From Solirubrobacterales bacterium (GTDB lineage: Bacteria > Actinomycetota > Thermoleophilia > Solirubrobacterales > 70-9): 64,000 nt of DNA. The stretch lies in NCBI GenBank assembly GCA_020438395.1, contig JAGQUR010000018.1:42186-106185 (forward strand). Reading direction: 5' to 3'. The first letter of the stretch is position 1. The number at the start of each line of letters is the position of its first letter. The translations under genes were made by a program, and so were the position numbers. Of the stretch, positions 8,111 through 16,098 are shown one piece after another. Under the pieces are notes generated by a model, which saw only the letters and a list, made by a program, of their open reading frames with translations, ran no database searches and was not told where the DNA came from.

Positions 8111-9370
8111 TCAACTGAGCGGGTTGAAGGCGATGCCGGTGGGGATCTTCGGGAAGAAGTAGGTCGATTTCGGCGGCATCGTCTCGCCAGCGTCTGCCAC
8201 CGCCCGGACCTGCTGAATCGGTGTGGGGCGGAGGATGAAAGCGGCCTGGGCCGCGCCCGACCCGACTGCCGAAGTCGCGTCTTCGACGGTCTTGGCATAT
8301 GCGAGTCCCCGCTTGGCTTCGACATCGGCTTCGGACATCCCGAGGACCCCATCCAGGACGACCTTCTCGAGGATCGCCGCGTCGAGTTCCCGGTAAGCGG
8401 GCGAGTGATCGGGGAACAGGGCACCGAGAGAGTCAGGGTCGCGAAGCCGCAGCAGCCGCCGGGTTCCGTCGGCCAGGATCAGGCCGAGGCATCCTGCGCC
8501 TTCCAGCCCGGCAGGGTCGACGTCGCCCCTGCCCTCGTTCTCGCCAACCGTTTCGAACGCCCCTTCGATACCCCTATTCAGGCGATCGACCAGATCCGGA
8601 TCATCCAGGCCGGTCAGCAGCCGGTGGGTGGGGAATACGGTCAGCCCGGGATCATCCAGCGCGGTCAGCGCCATCAGGGTGTAGCAGTGGGCGCCTTCAC
8701 CGCCAACCTGGTCGCGGTACACGCGGGCGGTCTCGTAACGGTGGTGGCCGTCGGCGATCAGCAACTCGGCCTCGTCCAGCTCCTGGCTCACCGCCCGGTG
8801 AACCTCGGGATCGGAGATCCGCCAGATCCGGTTCAGCGTTCCCTCGCCGTCGAGGACCTCGGCCCATGGATCCTCGCCCGCGATCGCCGGCGCCACGGCC
8901 GGCCATGCGTCACGCGTGGTCAGGGAGAAGATCGGGGAGAGATTGAACCGGGTCGCGTGGGTCAGGTCGAGCCGGTCCTGTTTCGGGCCCGGCTGGGTCC
9001 TCTCATGCGGCCGGATCCGGCCCGGGCCGTAGTCCTCGACTCGCACCCGGGCGAGGACGGCGTTGCGGATCCTCATCGATCCGTCTGGGCCGATGTACTC
9101 CTGGGTCAGGGCCCACACGGACGGGTCGCGGTCCTGGTGCAGGATCCCGCTCAGAATCCACTCCTCCATGGTTCCCGCCGCGTGTTCGTAGCGGTCCCCG
9201 CCGGGTGATTCCGGCAGGTCGATCTCGACCACGTTGAAAGGGGAACGGGCGAGCAGCGACGCCCGCTCCGCCCCGTCGATCACGTCGTAGGGGGGAGCCA
9301 CCACGTCGGTCAGATTGCCGACCGCGTTGAGGTCGTAGTGGAGCGCCGGGAAGGACCGCACTTCAGCCAT
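8111..9370 (-). CDS. DUF1015 family protein
   Basis: 419 residues, full-length DUF1015. Seen: VVAPPYDVID near the N-terminus, YRIRPHERT-like RIRPHERTQPGPKQDRLDL, the hallmark LLIADGHHRYETARVYRDQ in the middle, and FFPKIPTGI at the C-terminus. The family is widespread and its biochemical role is not firmly established to my knowledge; conserved Asp/His/Arg residues suggest an enzyme. It is monocistronic and divergent from the monooxygenase gene, with 55 bp between starts. Confidence 0.9.
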   Translation of the reverse strand: MAEVRSFPALHYDLNAVGNLTDVVAPPYDVIDGAERASLLARSPFNVVEIDLPESPGGDRYEHAAGTMEEWILSGILHQDRDPSVWALTQEYIGPDGSMRIRNAVLARVRVEDYGPGRIRPHERTQPGPKQDRLDLTHATRFNLSPIFSLTTRDAWPAVAPAIAGEDPWAEVLDGEGTLNRIWRISDPEVHRAVSQELDEAELLIADGHHRYETARVYRDQVGGEGAHCYTLMALTALDDPGLTVFPTHRLLTGLDDPDLVDRLNRGIEGAFETVGENEGRGDVDPAGLEGAGCLGLILADGTRRLLRLRDPDSLGALFPDHSPAYRELDAAILEKVVLDGVLGMSEADVEAKRGLAYAKTVEDATSAVGSGAAQAAFILRPTPIQQVRAVADAGETMPPKSTYFFPKIPTGIAFNPLS

Positions 9371-9425
9371 TGACTTTCACGGTAGCGCCCCGGAGCCGCG
9401 GTGCTTTTTCTTCCTTGCCATAGGA

Positions 9426-10769
9426 TTGGCCACCGTGGCGCCTGAGGGGGACGCAAACAACGAACTGCCGTGGGCATTGATCGGAGCCGGGCCGACCGGA
9501 CTCTCCGCCGCCCGCAACCTCTCGCGCCGTGGCATCCCCTTCGTCGGATTCGAGATCCACACTGACGTCGGCGGGCTCTGGGACATCACCTCAAAGAAGT
9601 CGACGATGTACGAGTCGGCCCACCTGATCTCCTCGAAGACCACCACCGCCTACGACGAATTCCCGATGCGCGACGAGGTGGCCGACTTTCCCAGTCACTG
9701 GGAGATGAATACCTATTTCAAGGATTACGCCGACACCTTCGACCTGCGGAGGAACTACCGCTTCGGCACCGAGGTCATCGGCGCCGAACCCGAAGACCCG
9801 GACTCGGACGACTCGGTCTGGAAGGTGACGATCAGAAATGAGGACGGGGAAGAGGAGACCGGTCGCTACGCCGGGGTGATCATCGCCAACGGCATCCTTT
9901 CCGAGCCCAGCGTCCCCGAGTTCGAGGGCCAGGACGAGTTCGAGGGCGAGATCGTCCATACGGCCTCCTACAAGCGTCCCGATGTCTTCCGGGACAAGAA
10001 GGTGCTGATCATCGGCTGTGGCAACTCCGGTTGCGACATCGCGGTGGACGCGGTCCACTACGCGGAGTCGATCGAGATGAGCCTGCGCTCCGGCTACTGG
10101 TTCTTCCCCAAGTACATCTTCGGCCGGCCTTCCGACACCCTGAACGAGGGCAAGGCCCTGCCGGCTTTTCTCAAGACCCGGATCGACGGCAAGTTCATCA
10201 AGTTCCTGACCGGCGACCCGGCCCGACTCGGTTTCCCGGTGCCGGAAGGCCGGATCTACGAAACCCACCCGGTGATGAACACCCAGGTGCTCTATTACGC
10301 CGGTCACGGGGACATTCACATCCGCAAGAACATCAAGCGGTTCACGAAGACCGGGGTCGAGTTCGTCGACGGGTCGACCGGTGACTACGACATCGTGATG
10401 CTCGCCACCGGCTACAAGCTCCACTACCCGTTCATCGATCCGGAGTACCTGAACTGGAAGGGCAACAGCCCGGATCTGTACCTGAACATCTTCACTCCGA
10501 AGTTCCGCAACGTCTTCGTGCTCGGCATGGTCGAGGCGACCGGCCTCGGCTGGCAGGGCCGCTACAACCAGGCCCATCTGGTCTCCGAATTCATCGACGC
10601 GGGCGAGCGCGATCCGGCCAAGGCCGAGGAGATGTGGCGCAGGGTCCAGGGGCCCGAGCCCGACCTCTTCGCCGGCTACCACTATCGCCAGATGGACCGG
10701 CTCCCCTTCTATGTGAACAAGGACGCCTACCGGGCCCAGATCCATGAGCACCTGAGGATCTTCGAGTGA
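9426..10769 (+). CDS. Flavin-containing monooxygenase (FMO/BVMO group)
   Basis: 447 residues. FAD motif GAGPTG at about 20-25, the group signature FEGEIVHTASYK (F-x-G-x3-H-x3-Y/K) near 175, a second Rossmann motif IIGCGNSGCDIA near 195 for NADPH, and LATGYKLHYPF, an FMO hallmark. It inserts one oxygen atom into N, S or carbonyl substrates. A TTG start at 9426 or GTG at 9435 are both possible. It heads an operon: its stop overlaps the start of the BASS transporter (GTGA), which is followed by an epimerase/dehydratase. Confidence 0.92.
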   Translation: MATVAPEGDANNELPWALIGAGPTGLSAARNLSRRGIPFVGFEIHTDVGGLWDITSKKSTMYESAHLISSKTTTAYDEFPMRDEVADFPSHWEMNTYFKDYADTFDLRRNYRFGTEVIGAEPEDPDSDDSVWKVTIRNEDGEEETGRYAGVIIANGILSEPSVPEFEGQDEFEGEIVHTASYKRPDVFRDKKVLIIGCGNSGCDIAVDAVHYAESIEMSLRSGYWFFPKYIFGRPSDTLNEGKALPAFLKTRIDGKFIKFLTGDPARLGFPVPEGRIYETHPVMNTQVLYYAGHGDIHIRKNIKRFTKTGVEFVDGSTGDYDIVMLATGYKLHYPFIDPEYLNWKGNSPDLYLNIFTPKFRNVFVLGMVEATGLGWQGRYNQAHLVSEFIDAGERDPAKAEEMWRRVQGPEPDLFAGYHYRQMDRLPFYVNKDAYRAQIHEHLRIFE

Positions 10770-11734
10770 GCCTCGCCTTCCTGACCAGCCTGCCGCTCGG
10801 GGCGGAGGACATAGACAACGTCCAGCTCCACACGAGCGACGGCATGGTCATCATTTTGAGCCTGATCATCGCGGTGATCATGTTCGGCATCGCCCTGGAG
10901 ATGAAGGTCGATGACTTCAGGACGGTCAAGGATGCTCCGAAGGCGATGGCGGTCGGCATCATCGCCCAGTTCGTCCTCCTGCCGGCTATCACCTACCTGT
11001 TGACCGTGGCCCTCGGCTTCCGCCCCTCGATAGCGATGGGGATGATTTTAGTCGCCTGTTGTCCACCGGGAAACGTCTCGAACATCCTCGTCTATCGGGC
11101 GCGCGGAAACGTGGCCTTATCCCTCTCGATGACCGCCGTTTCCAATTTCCTGGCGATCTTCCTGATGCCCCTGAACATCGCTTTCTGGGGAGGCATGCAC
11201 CCGGAGGCATCCAAGGTGCTGCAGGACGTGAACGTCAGTGCGATCGAGCTGCTCTTCGACATCATCGTCCTGATCGGTATTCCGCTCACGATCGGACTCT
11301 TCGTTTCCAGCCGGCATCCGGAGATCGCCAAGAAGGTCCAGCCGCTGGTCAAGCAGGTGAGCATGATCTTTCTGATCCTGTTCATCGTCGGAGCGCTGGC
11401 CAGTAACTTCAGCGCCTTCATCAACCACATCGCCCTGATTGCGGTAGCGGTCTTTCTCCACGACAGCCTGGCCCTGTTACTTGGTTACGGGATCGCGGCT
11501 TCGTTCCGGGTCGCTGAACCGAACCGGCGGGCGATCACTTTCGAGGTCGGGGTGCGCAATGCGGCCCTTGGCCTGACCATTGCATTGGCCACCTTCAAGG
11601 GGATCGGCGGGGTCGCGATGGTGGCTGCCTGGTGGGGGGTCTGGGACCTCATTGCAGGCCTGATCCTCTCCAGTTGGTGGGCGAGACGGCCGACCGGTGA
11701 CCCGGTTGACAGCACAATCGAGGCCAGGGCCTGA
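10766..11734 (+). CDS. Bile acid:sodium symporter family (BASS) transporter
   Basis: 322 residues with about nine or ten hydrophobic helices. The segments ACCPPGNVSNILVYRARGN and FEVGVRNAALGLTIAL match the two crossover regions of BASS/ASBT-fold Na+-coupled transporters. Starts at GTG 10766 overlapping the monooxygenase stop. Substrate could be an organic acid, sterol acid or other amphipathic compound; neighbours (FMO and a steroid-dehydrogenase-like SDR) suggest uptake of a hydrophobic carboxylate, which is inference only. Confidence 0.9.
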   Translation: MSLAFLTSLPLGAEDIDNVQLHTSDGMVIILSLIIAVIMFGIALEMKVDDFRTVKDAPKAMAVGIIAQFVLLPAITYLLTVALGFRPSIAMGMILVACCPPGNVSNILVYRARGNVALSLSMTAVSNFLAIFLMPLNIAFWGGMHPEASKVLQDVNVSAIELLFDIIVLIGIPLTIGLFVSSRHPEIAKKVQPLVKQVSMIFLILFIVGALASNFSAFINHIALIAVAVFLHDSLALLLGYGIAASFRVAEPNRRAITFEVGVRNAALGLTIALATFKGIGGVAMVAAWWGVWDLIAGLILSSWWARRPTGDPVDSTIEARA

Positions 11735-11747
11735 AAGTGGGGAAATC

Positions 11748-12704
11748 ATGAAGCGCGTTCTGGTCACCGGCGGCAACGGATTTCTCGGGCACTCGGTGGT
11801 GCGCGGTCTGGCCGAGGCGACCGATCAGGTCGAGCTGGTCGTTTCCGCCGACCTGGGTCATCCCGGCGACGATCGGCGGGTGGAGGGGGTCGACTATGTG
11901 GTGGCCGACGTCACCGACGCTTCGGCGGTTTCCGGTCCGATCGGCGAACACGGGATCGACACGGTGGTTCACCTCGCCTCGATCGTCAATCCGGGCGCCA
12001 ACACCACGGTCGAGCAGGAGTTCGCGGTGGACGTGACCGGGTCGAAGAACGTCTTCGACGCCTGCCTCGCTCACGGGGTGAAGCGGGTCGTCGTTTCCTC
12101 CAGCGGTGCGGCCTACGGCTACCACGCCGACAGCCCGGCCTGGCTGACCGAGGATGATCCGGTCCGCGGCACCGACACCTTCCCCTACAGCCTTCACAAG
12201 CGGCTGGTCGAGGAGCAGCTGGCCGCGCTCCGGGAATCGAACCCGGAGCTCGAGCAGGTGGTGCTCCGGATCGGAACGATCCTTGGCGAGACCGTGGACA
12301 ACCAGATAACCGCCCTCTTCAAGGCGAAGCGGCCGTTGAAGATCCGCGGCACCGAATTGCCCTTCGTTTTCATCTGGGACCAGGACGTGGTCGGGGTGAT
12401 CCTGCAGGCGGTGCTCGGGGACAAGACGGGCATCTACAACGTGGCCGGCGACGGCGCGATGACGATCGACGAGATCTCCGCCGAACTCGGCAAGAAGCCC
12501 CTCGCCGTTCCGGTCAGCGCCCTGAAGGCGGGTATCTCGATCGGCCATTTCCTCCACCTGACCCCGCATGGGCCGGCCCAGACCGACTTCCTCGCCTATC
12601 GGCCGGTCCTGGACAACCGGAAGCTCAAGGAAGAGTTCGGCTACACCCCGAAGTTCACCACCCGAGAAGCGTTCCACGCCTGGCGCCTCTCGCAGGGTCT
12701 CTGA
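11748..12704 (+). CDS. NAD-dependent epimerase/dehydratase (extended SDR)
   Basis: 318 residues from ATG 11748 (MKRVLVTGGNGFLG). Extended SDR: TGGNGFLG cofactor motif, VVHLASIVNPG, serine cluster VVSSSGAAYG, and YSLHK as the Tyr-x3-Lys pair. The C-terminus resembles sugar-nucleotide epimerase or 3-beta-hydroxysteroid dehydrogenase-like enzymes. The frame is open upstream to 11697 but ATG 11748 gives the canonical N-terminus. It lies 13 bp after the BASS gene and is the last gene of the FMO operon and of the left backbone block before tRNA-Pro. Confidence 0.88.
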   Translation: MKRVLVTGGNGFLGHSVVRGLAEATDQVELVVSADLGHPGDDRRVEGVDYVVADVTDASAVSGPIGEHGIDTVVHLASIVNPGANTTVEQEFAVDVTGSKNVFDACLAHGVKRVVVSSSGAAYGYHADSPAWLTEDDPVRGTDTFPYSLHKRLVEEQLAALRESNPELEQVVLRIGTILGETVDNQITALFKAKRPLKIRGTELPFVFIWDQDVVGVILQAVLGDKTGIYNVAGDGAMTIDEISAELGKKPLAVPVSALKAGISIGHFLHLTPHGPAQTDFLAYRPVLDNRKLKEEFGYTPKFTTREAFHAWRLSQGL

Positions 12705-12855
12705 ACCCCGATCAAGGTCCCGCCCGCCCGGGTTCTCAACTGCTCTGAAGCGAGATTGAAATCAAGTGCAAATAGCGCTCTCCATTTCAACCTCGCTTAC
12801 ACGGAGCAACGGGGCATCTGCTCTGTGGCTGCTGGAAGTAGAATCGTCGTCGCGT

Positions 12856-12931
<76 letters not shown>

Positions 12932-12933
12932 TG

Positions 12934-12958
12934 TTCGCTCCATAGTGCGAGGAGCGAA
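12934..12958 (+). terminator. Hairpin just downstream of tRNA-Pro
   Basis: TTCGCTCC (12934-12941) pairs perfectly with GGAGCGAA (12951-12958) around a 9-nt loop and is followed by AAA, not a T run. It could terminate tRNA transcription or be part of the attachment region; it lies inside the element, so it is not the tRNA's original downstream sequence. Confidence 0.4.
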
Positions 12959-13006
12959 AAATCGCGAAGTGGACGGGAGTTTCCCCCATTCCATTGGGGT
13001 TCCCCA

Positions 13007-13090
13007 GCGAAGCCTTGCGAAGCCCCGCGAAGAAGTTTCCAAAGGGCATAGTGCGAAAGTGGTGAGAACTTTCTCACGAGTTCTCACGAC
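13007..13090. repeat. Helically phased short repeats at the left end of element A
   Basis: GCGAAG occurs at 13007, 13017 and 13027, exactly 10 bp apart, with a further copy at 12964. TTCTCACGAG and TTCTCACGAC follow in tandem at 13071-13090, and GTGAGAAC (13062-13069) with GTTCTCAC (13080-13087) forms an inverted repeat. CATAGTGCGA is also repeated at 12941 and 13047. Such phased arrays next to an att site suggest arm-type binding sites for a recombinase or its accessory factor. No gene fits in 12930-13153. Confidence 0.5.
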
Positions 13091-13153
13091 TTACAAAAGG
13101 AGCAAAAAACCGCACTGCAAAGCGGTATTCGAAGGGTTAGCTTCCACCCCGAT

Positions 13154-16015
13154 TTGGAAGTCGAGGTCACAGCCAAGAGGGTCGCTGAGATTCTCCTTAC
13201 GCCTGCCGGAAGGCCCCTTCCGGCAGGCGTACTCGAGGACCTCTCCCGTGCTGGAGATGAGCTCATGAGTTCCTTGGGTCGTCCGGGCAAGGGCGGCAGG
13301 AAGCCCAGACGTCCGGCCGGTAGTGAAACGTCGGCGATGGCCGAAGTCAGGAAGCAGCTCGGCGAGTCGGTAATCCGAAGTCACAAGGGAGCGCGTGTCG
13401 AGATTTGGGAGCTCGACGAAACTGGCACTACCGTCATCGGGGCGAGACTCTCCTCAGAAGACATCGGCAAGGGCCAGAACATCATGGGTCAGATCAAGGG
13501 CGGGTTCGATCTCTGCGGCGACCTGGGATTGAAGGTCAGGTATGTGGTGGCGGCGACAAGGATGTCGGGTGACCGCCCGCAAGCCGATCGCATGGACCTG
13601 GAGTTCATTCGAAAGTGGATTCACGCTGGCCACATCGACACCGTTGTCTACCGAGAGGTTGACCGGATGGGTCGACGGTCCGGCGTTCGAGACGAATTCT
13701 GGAGGTTCCTCGAAGAGACGGGGACGGAACTCTATTTCTCAACCAAGGGTCGCCCAACAGACTGGGACGAGGATGGTCTTACGCTTGCCGTTGAAGGGGG
13801 AATGGCCGACCATGAGCGCCGCAAGATCGTCAGGCGTACCGGTGGGGGCATCAGACAGAACCTGCTGGACGTTGGTTGGGGCTGGCCAGGATGCGTTCGT
13901 TTTGGATTCAAACGGATCGACGGCAACGCCATAGTAGTCGACCCAAAGCAATGGAAATTCGTTCAAATGGCATTCGAGAGCTACGCGAAAGTAGGCCCGA
14001 CCGGTCGTGGAAGCATAAGCCGGCTCAGGACCCACATGGTGAAGCAAGGCTGTCGGATCTCTGAAGAGGGACTTAGAAAAATGCTCAGAGATGAGATCTA
14101 TGTGACCGGCAAGTGGGGGGTCACGGTCCTGGACGAGTACTACGAAGGCAATCGAATCGAGATCCCGAACCCCATCTCAGCTGAACTCCAGGCCAGGAAC
14201 ATTGCTCTGTTGGAAAGCACAAAGGGCCGTAACAGTATTACGCCCTTCGGTACATACCTTCTGAACACGATTCCCGTCTATCACGGTAGGTGCATGCAGA
14301 TCGAAGTTGAGCGCAAGCAGCCTCGATCGGGGAAAATCAAGAGAGTGACCCCCCAACTGCGGGGGAGAGGGTACGGCGACGATAGACGTGCGGATCGTCC
14401 TCCGACCTACTCTCACTATCCGAAGACCCCCAAGTGTTGCTCAAGATATTCGGTTCCGGCGGAACTGCTTGAGAGGACCGTAGTCGACTCGTTGCTTTCC
14501 CTGGCTGAATCTCGGGAACTCCAGCTTGCCTACATCCAGAAGGCATCCGAGGACGACTCGTGGGACATTCAGATTGAAGACCCACAGGCGTTAGATCGGG
14601 AGATTCAGGCGCTGACCAGAGGCAGGCGGGAAATCGTTTCGGATTTCAACGAGGAAATCCGGGGAGGAGACACGTCTGCGAAGTTTCGCGTGGCCAAGCT
14701 CCTGGACGGTATTGACGAAGACATTGCGGCTCTGACTCGCCGGAAGGAAATCGCGCTGAGTTCAAGGCCTGGTCCCGAGGAGCGGGATTCGAAAAGTTTG
14801 CGTGCCGATCTGAGGAGATGCTTGACGGCCGGGCCAGGGGATCCCGATCACCTGCGTCAGAAAAAGGTCGCGTTGATTGAAGCCTTGGTCAGCAAAGTGG
14901 TGGTACACGATTCGGATCAGGGCGGTTACGAAGTCGAGATCTTCGGTCACCTGATTCCGCCCGGCAGCCGAATCGTCCCTGAGGAGATCTCAGGCCATTT
15001 CGAGAATGCGCTCGACGAGATTCACAAACCGGCCACTAAGTCGAAACTTAGTGGCCGGTTTGTGACTGGGTGCGGAGAGCAGACGAACCACACTCCAGCT
15101 TGGCGCTCTGAGCGGGTTTTCGTGCGCGAAGTGCCGTACGAATACACACTAGATTCCGTCAAGAAGTCGATCAGATTTGCTCATGAGAAACTCCCTCCAG
15201 GACGCATGTTCGGGCGTGGATCTTCACCGTATGAGCGGCTTCGGATCGAGCACCCGGGGCTCCTCAGGACCGCGCAGATCGCGATTGTGTGTCGGAAACG
15301 CGGCACTACAAGGGATCAGGTGATCCGGTCTGCCATCGATGTCGAGCCGGGGCTCCGCGAAGGCCGCTTTGGACCTCGATCAGTAGAAGAGGTTAGGACA
15401 ACAATCCGTTGGGCACTTGAGGACGGAATGACGTTGGATCCGGGGTGGGCAATGCGGTGGGACTCGTTCGCTCGAAAACTCCCCTACTTGGAAACCTACT
15501 CGTGGCTAGGTCAAATTCTCCGGGAGAACGGCACTTCGCTAAAGCGTGTGGCGTTTGAGATCAAAGCTAAGCGGAGGGTCGGGCAGCCTCGAATCGTCTC
15601 AGGCGTTCCTGCCGGCGACCCGCCCAAGACTGATCGGGCAATCCTCGTTCACGCGCTGTCGTCCGAGGAACTGGTGCCATTTGGGTACGACCGCGGCAAG
15701 CTGATCTTGCTGAGGCAGAAGAGGCGACTCTTTCGCCTGAAGATCGAGAAGGATCAGAACTTCTACTACCCCAAGTGGCAGTTCTCAACGGAGATGGGCC
15801 CTCGCTCGATCGTGCCTGAAATTCTCGCGATCCTCGGTGCATTGGGTCTTGACGAATGGGATCTGGAGGGCGTCATGTCCGAAAGCTCCGAGTTCGGAGG
15901 GAAAACTCGCAGCCTCAGGGAGCTAGTCGATGAGGAGGCCTCTGCCGAATGGTTGATAGCTCAAATCAAGTACAGACTTGAGGTCAGAAGGAGAAACAAG
16001 CTAGACGGCAGCTGA
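13154..16015 (+). CDS. Large serine recombinase with unusual 320-residue C-terminal extension
   Basis: Up to 953 residues (TTG 13154; ATG 13265 is an alternative). Resolvase-type catalytic domain: GARLSSED (nucleophile serine at about 100), VDRMGRRSG, then GGMADHERRKIVRRTGGG and the Recombinase domain; a degenerate zinc-ribbon region (GRCMQI...CCSRY), a coiled coil near 480-560, and the usual end VSKVVVHDSDQGGYEVEIFG at about 590-610. This would normally be the terminus. The frame continues through a perfect hairpin into an extension whose last 80 residues (YPKWQF...GALGLDEWDL...LRELVDEEASAEWLIA) resemble the toxin-binding domain of Xre/MbcA/ParS antitoxins. It directs site-specific DNA integration or excision; it sits beside the attL at tRNA-Pro. 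Confidence 0.87.
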   Translation: MEVEVTAKRVAEILLTPAGRPLPAGVLEDLSRAGDELMSSLGRPGKGGRKPRRPAGSETSAMAEVRKQLGESVIRSHKGARVEIWELDETGTTVIGARLSSEDIGKGQNIMGQIKGGFDLCGDLGLKVRYVVAATRMSGDRPQADRMDLEFIRKWIHAGHIDTVVYREVDRMGRRSGVRDEFWRFLEETGTELYFSTKGRPTDWDEDGLTLAVEGGMADHERRKIVRRTGGGIRQNLLDVGWGWPGCVRFGFKRIDGNAIVVDPKQWKFVQMAFESYAKVGPTGRGSISRLRTHMVKQGCRISEEGLRKMLRDEIYVTGKWGVTVLDEYYEGNRIEIPNPISAELQARNIALLESTKGRNSITPFGTYLLNTIPVYHGRCMQIEVERKQPRSGKIKRVTPQLRGRGYGDDRRADRPPTYSHYPKTPKCCSRYSVPAELLERTVVDSLLSLAESRELQLAYIQKASEDDSWDIQIEDPQALDREIQALTRGRREIVSDFNEEIRGGDTSAKFRVAKLLDGIDEDIAALTRRKEIALSSRPGPEERDSKSLRADLRRCLTAGPGDPDHLRQKKVALIEALVSKVVVHDSDQGGYEVEIFGHLIPPGSRIVPEEISGHFENALDEIHKPATKSKLSGRFVTGCGEQTNHTPAWRSERVFVREVPYEYTLDSVKKSIRFAHEKLPPGRMFGRGSSPYERLRIEHPGLLRTAQIAIVCRKRGTTRDQVIRSAIDVEPGLREGRFGPRSVEEVRTTIRWALEDGMTLDPGWAMRWDSFARKLPYLETYSWLGQILRENGTSLKRVAFEIKAKRRVGQPRIVSGVPAGDPPKTDRAILVHALSSEELVPFGYDRGKLILLRQKRRLFRLKIEKDQNFYYPKWQFSTEMGPRSIVPEILAILGALGLDEWDLEGVMSESSEFGGKTRSLRELVDEEASAEWLIAQIKYRLEVRRRNKLDGS
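13198..13231. repeat. Perfect 16-bp inverted repeat at the recombinase gene start
   Basis: TACGCCTGCCGGAAGG (13198-13213) and its exact reverse complement (13216-13231) are separated by two bases. It lies between the TTG start at 13154 and the ATG at 13265. If translation begins at the ATG, the palindrome is in the leader and could be an operator or a translation-blocking hairpin; if TTG is used, it is coding. Confidence 0.6.
15022..15065. repeat. 20-bp perfect hairpin inside the recombinase reading frame
   Basis: Arms 15022-15041 and 15046-15065 are exactly complementary around the 4-nt loop CGAA. This has the form of a strong intrinsic-terminator stem without a T run. It falls at codons 623-637, exactly where canonical large serine recombinases end, and the frame stays open through it. 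Confidence 0.8.
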
Positions 16016-16098
16016 GGATGCTCTTCGCCTAGTTGCGGGATGGCCTTGAAGACCCAAAGATTTCCCGGGACCTAGCCGGCGAGGCACCTGACCTCGGG

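Noticed and set aside
9591-10751. Minus-strand frame opposite the monooxygenase
   Set aside because: No motif; the plus strand has complete FMO motifs.
11649-12677. Minus-strand frame opposite the epimerase gene
   Set aside because: Antisense shadow of a well-supported extended SDR.
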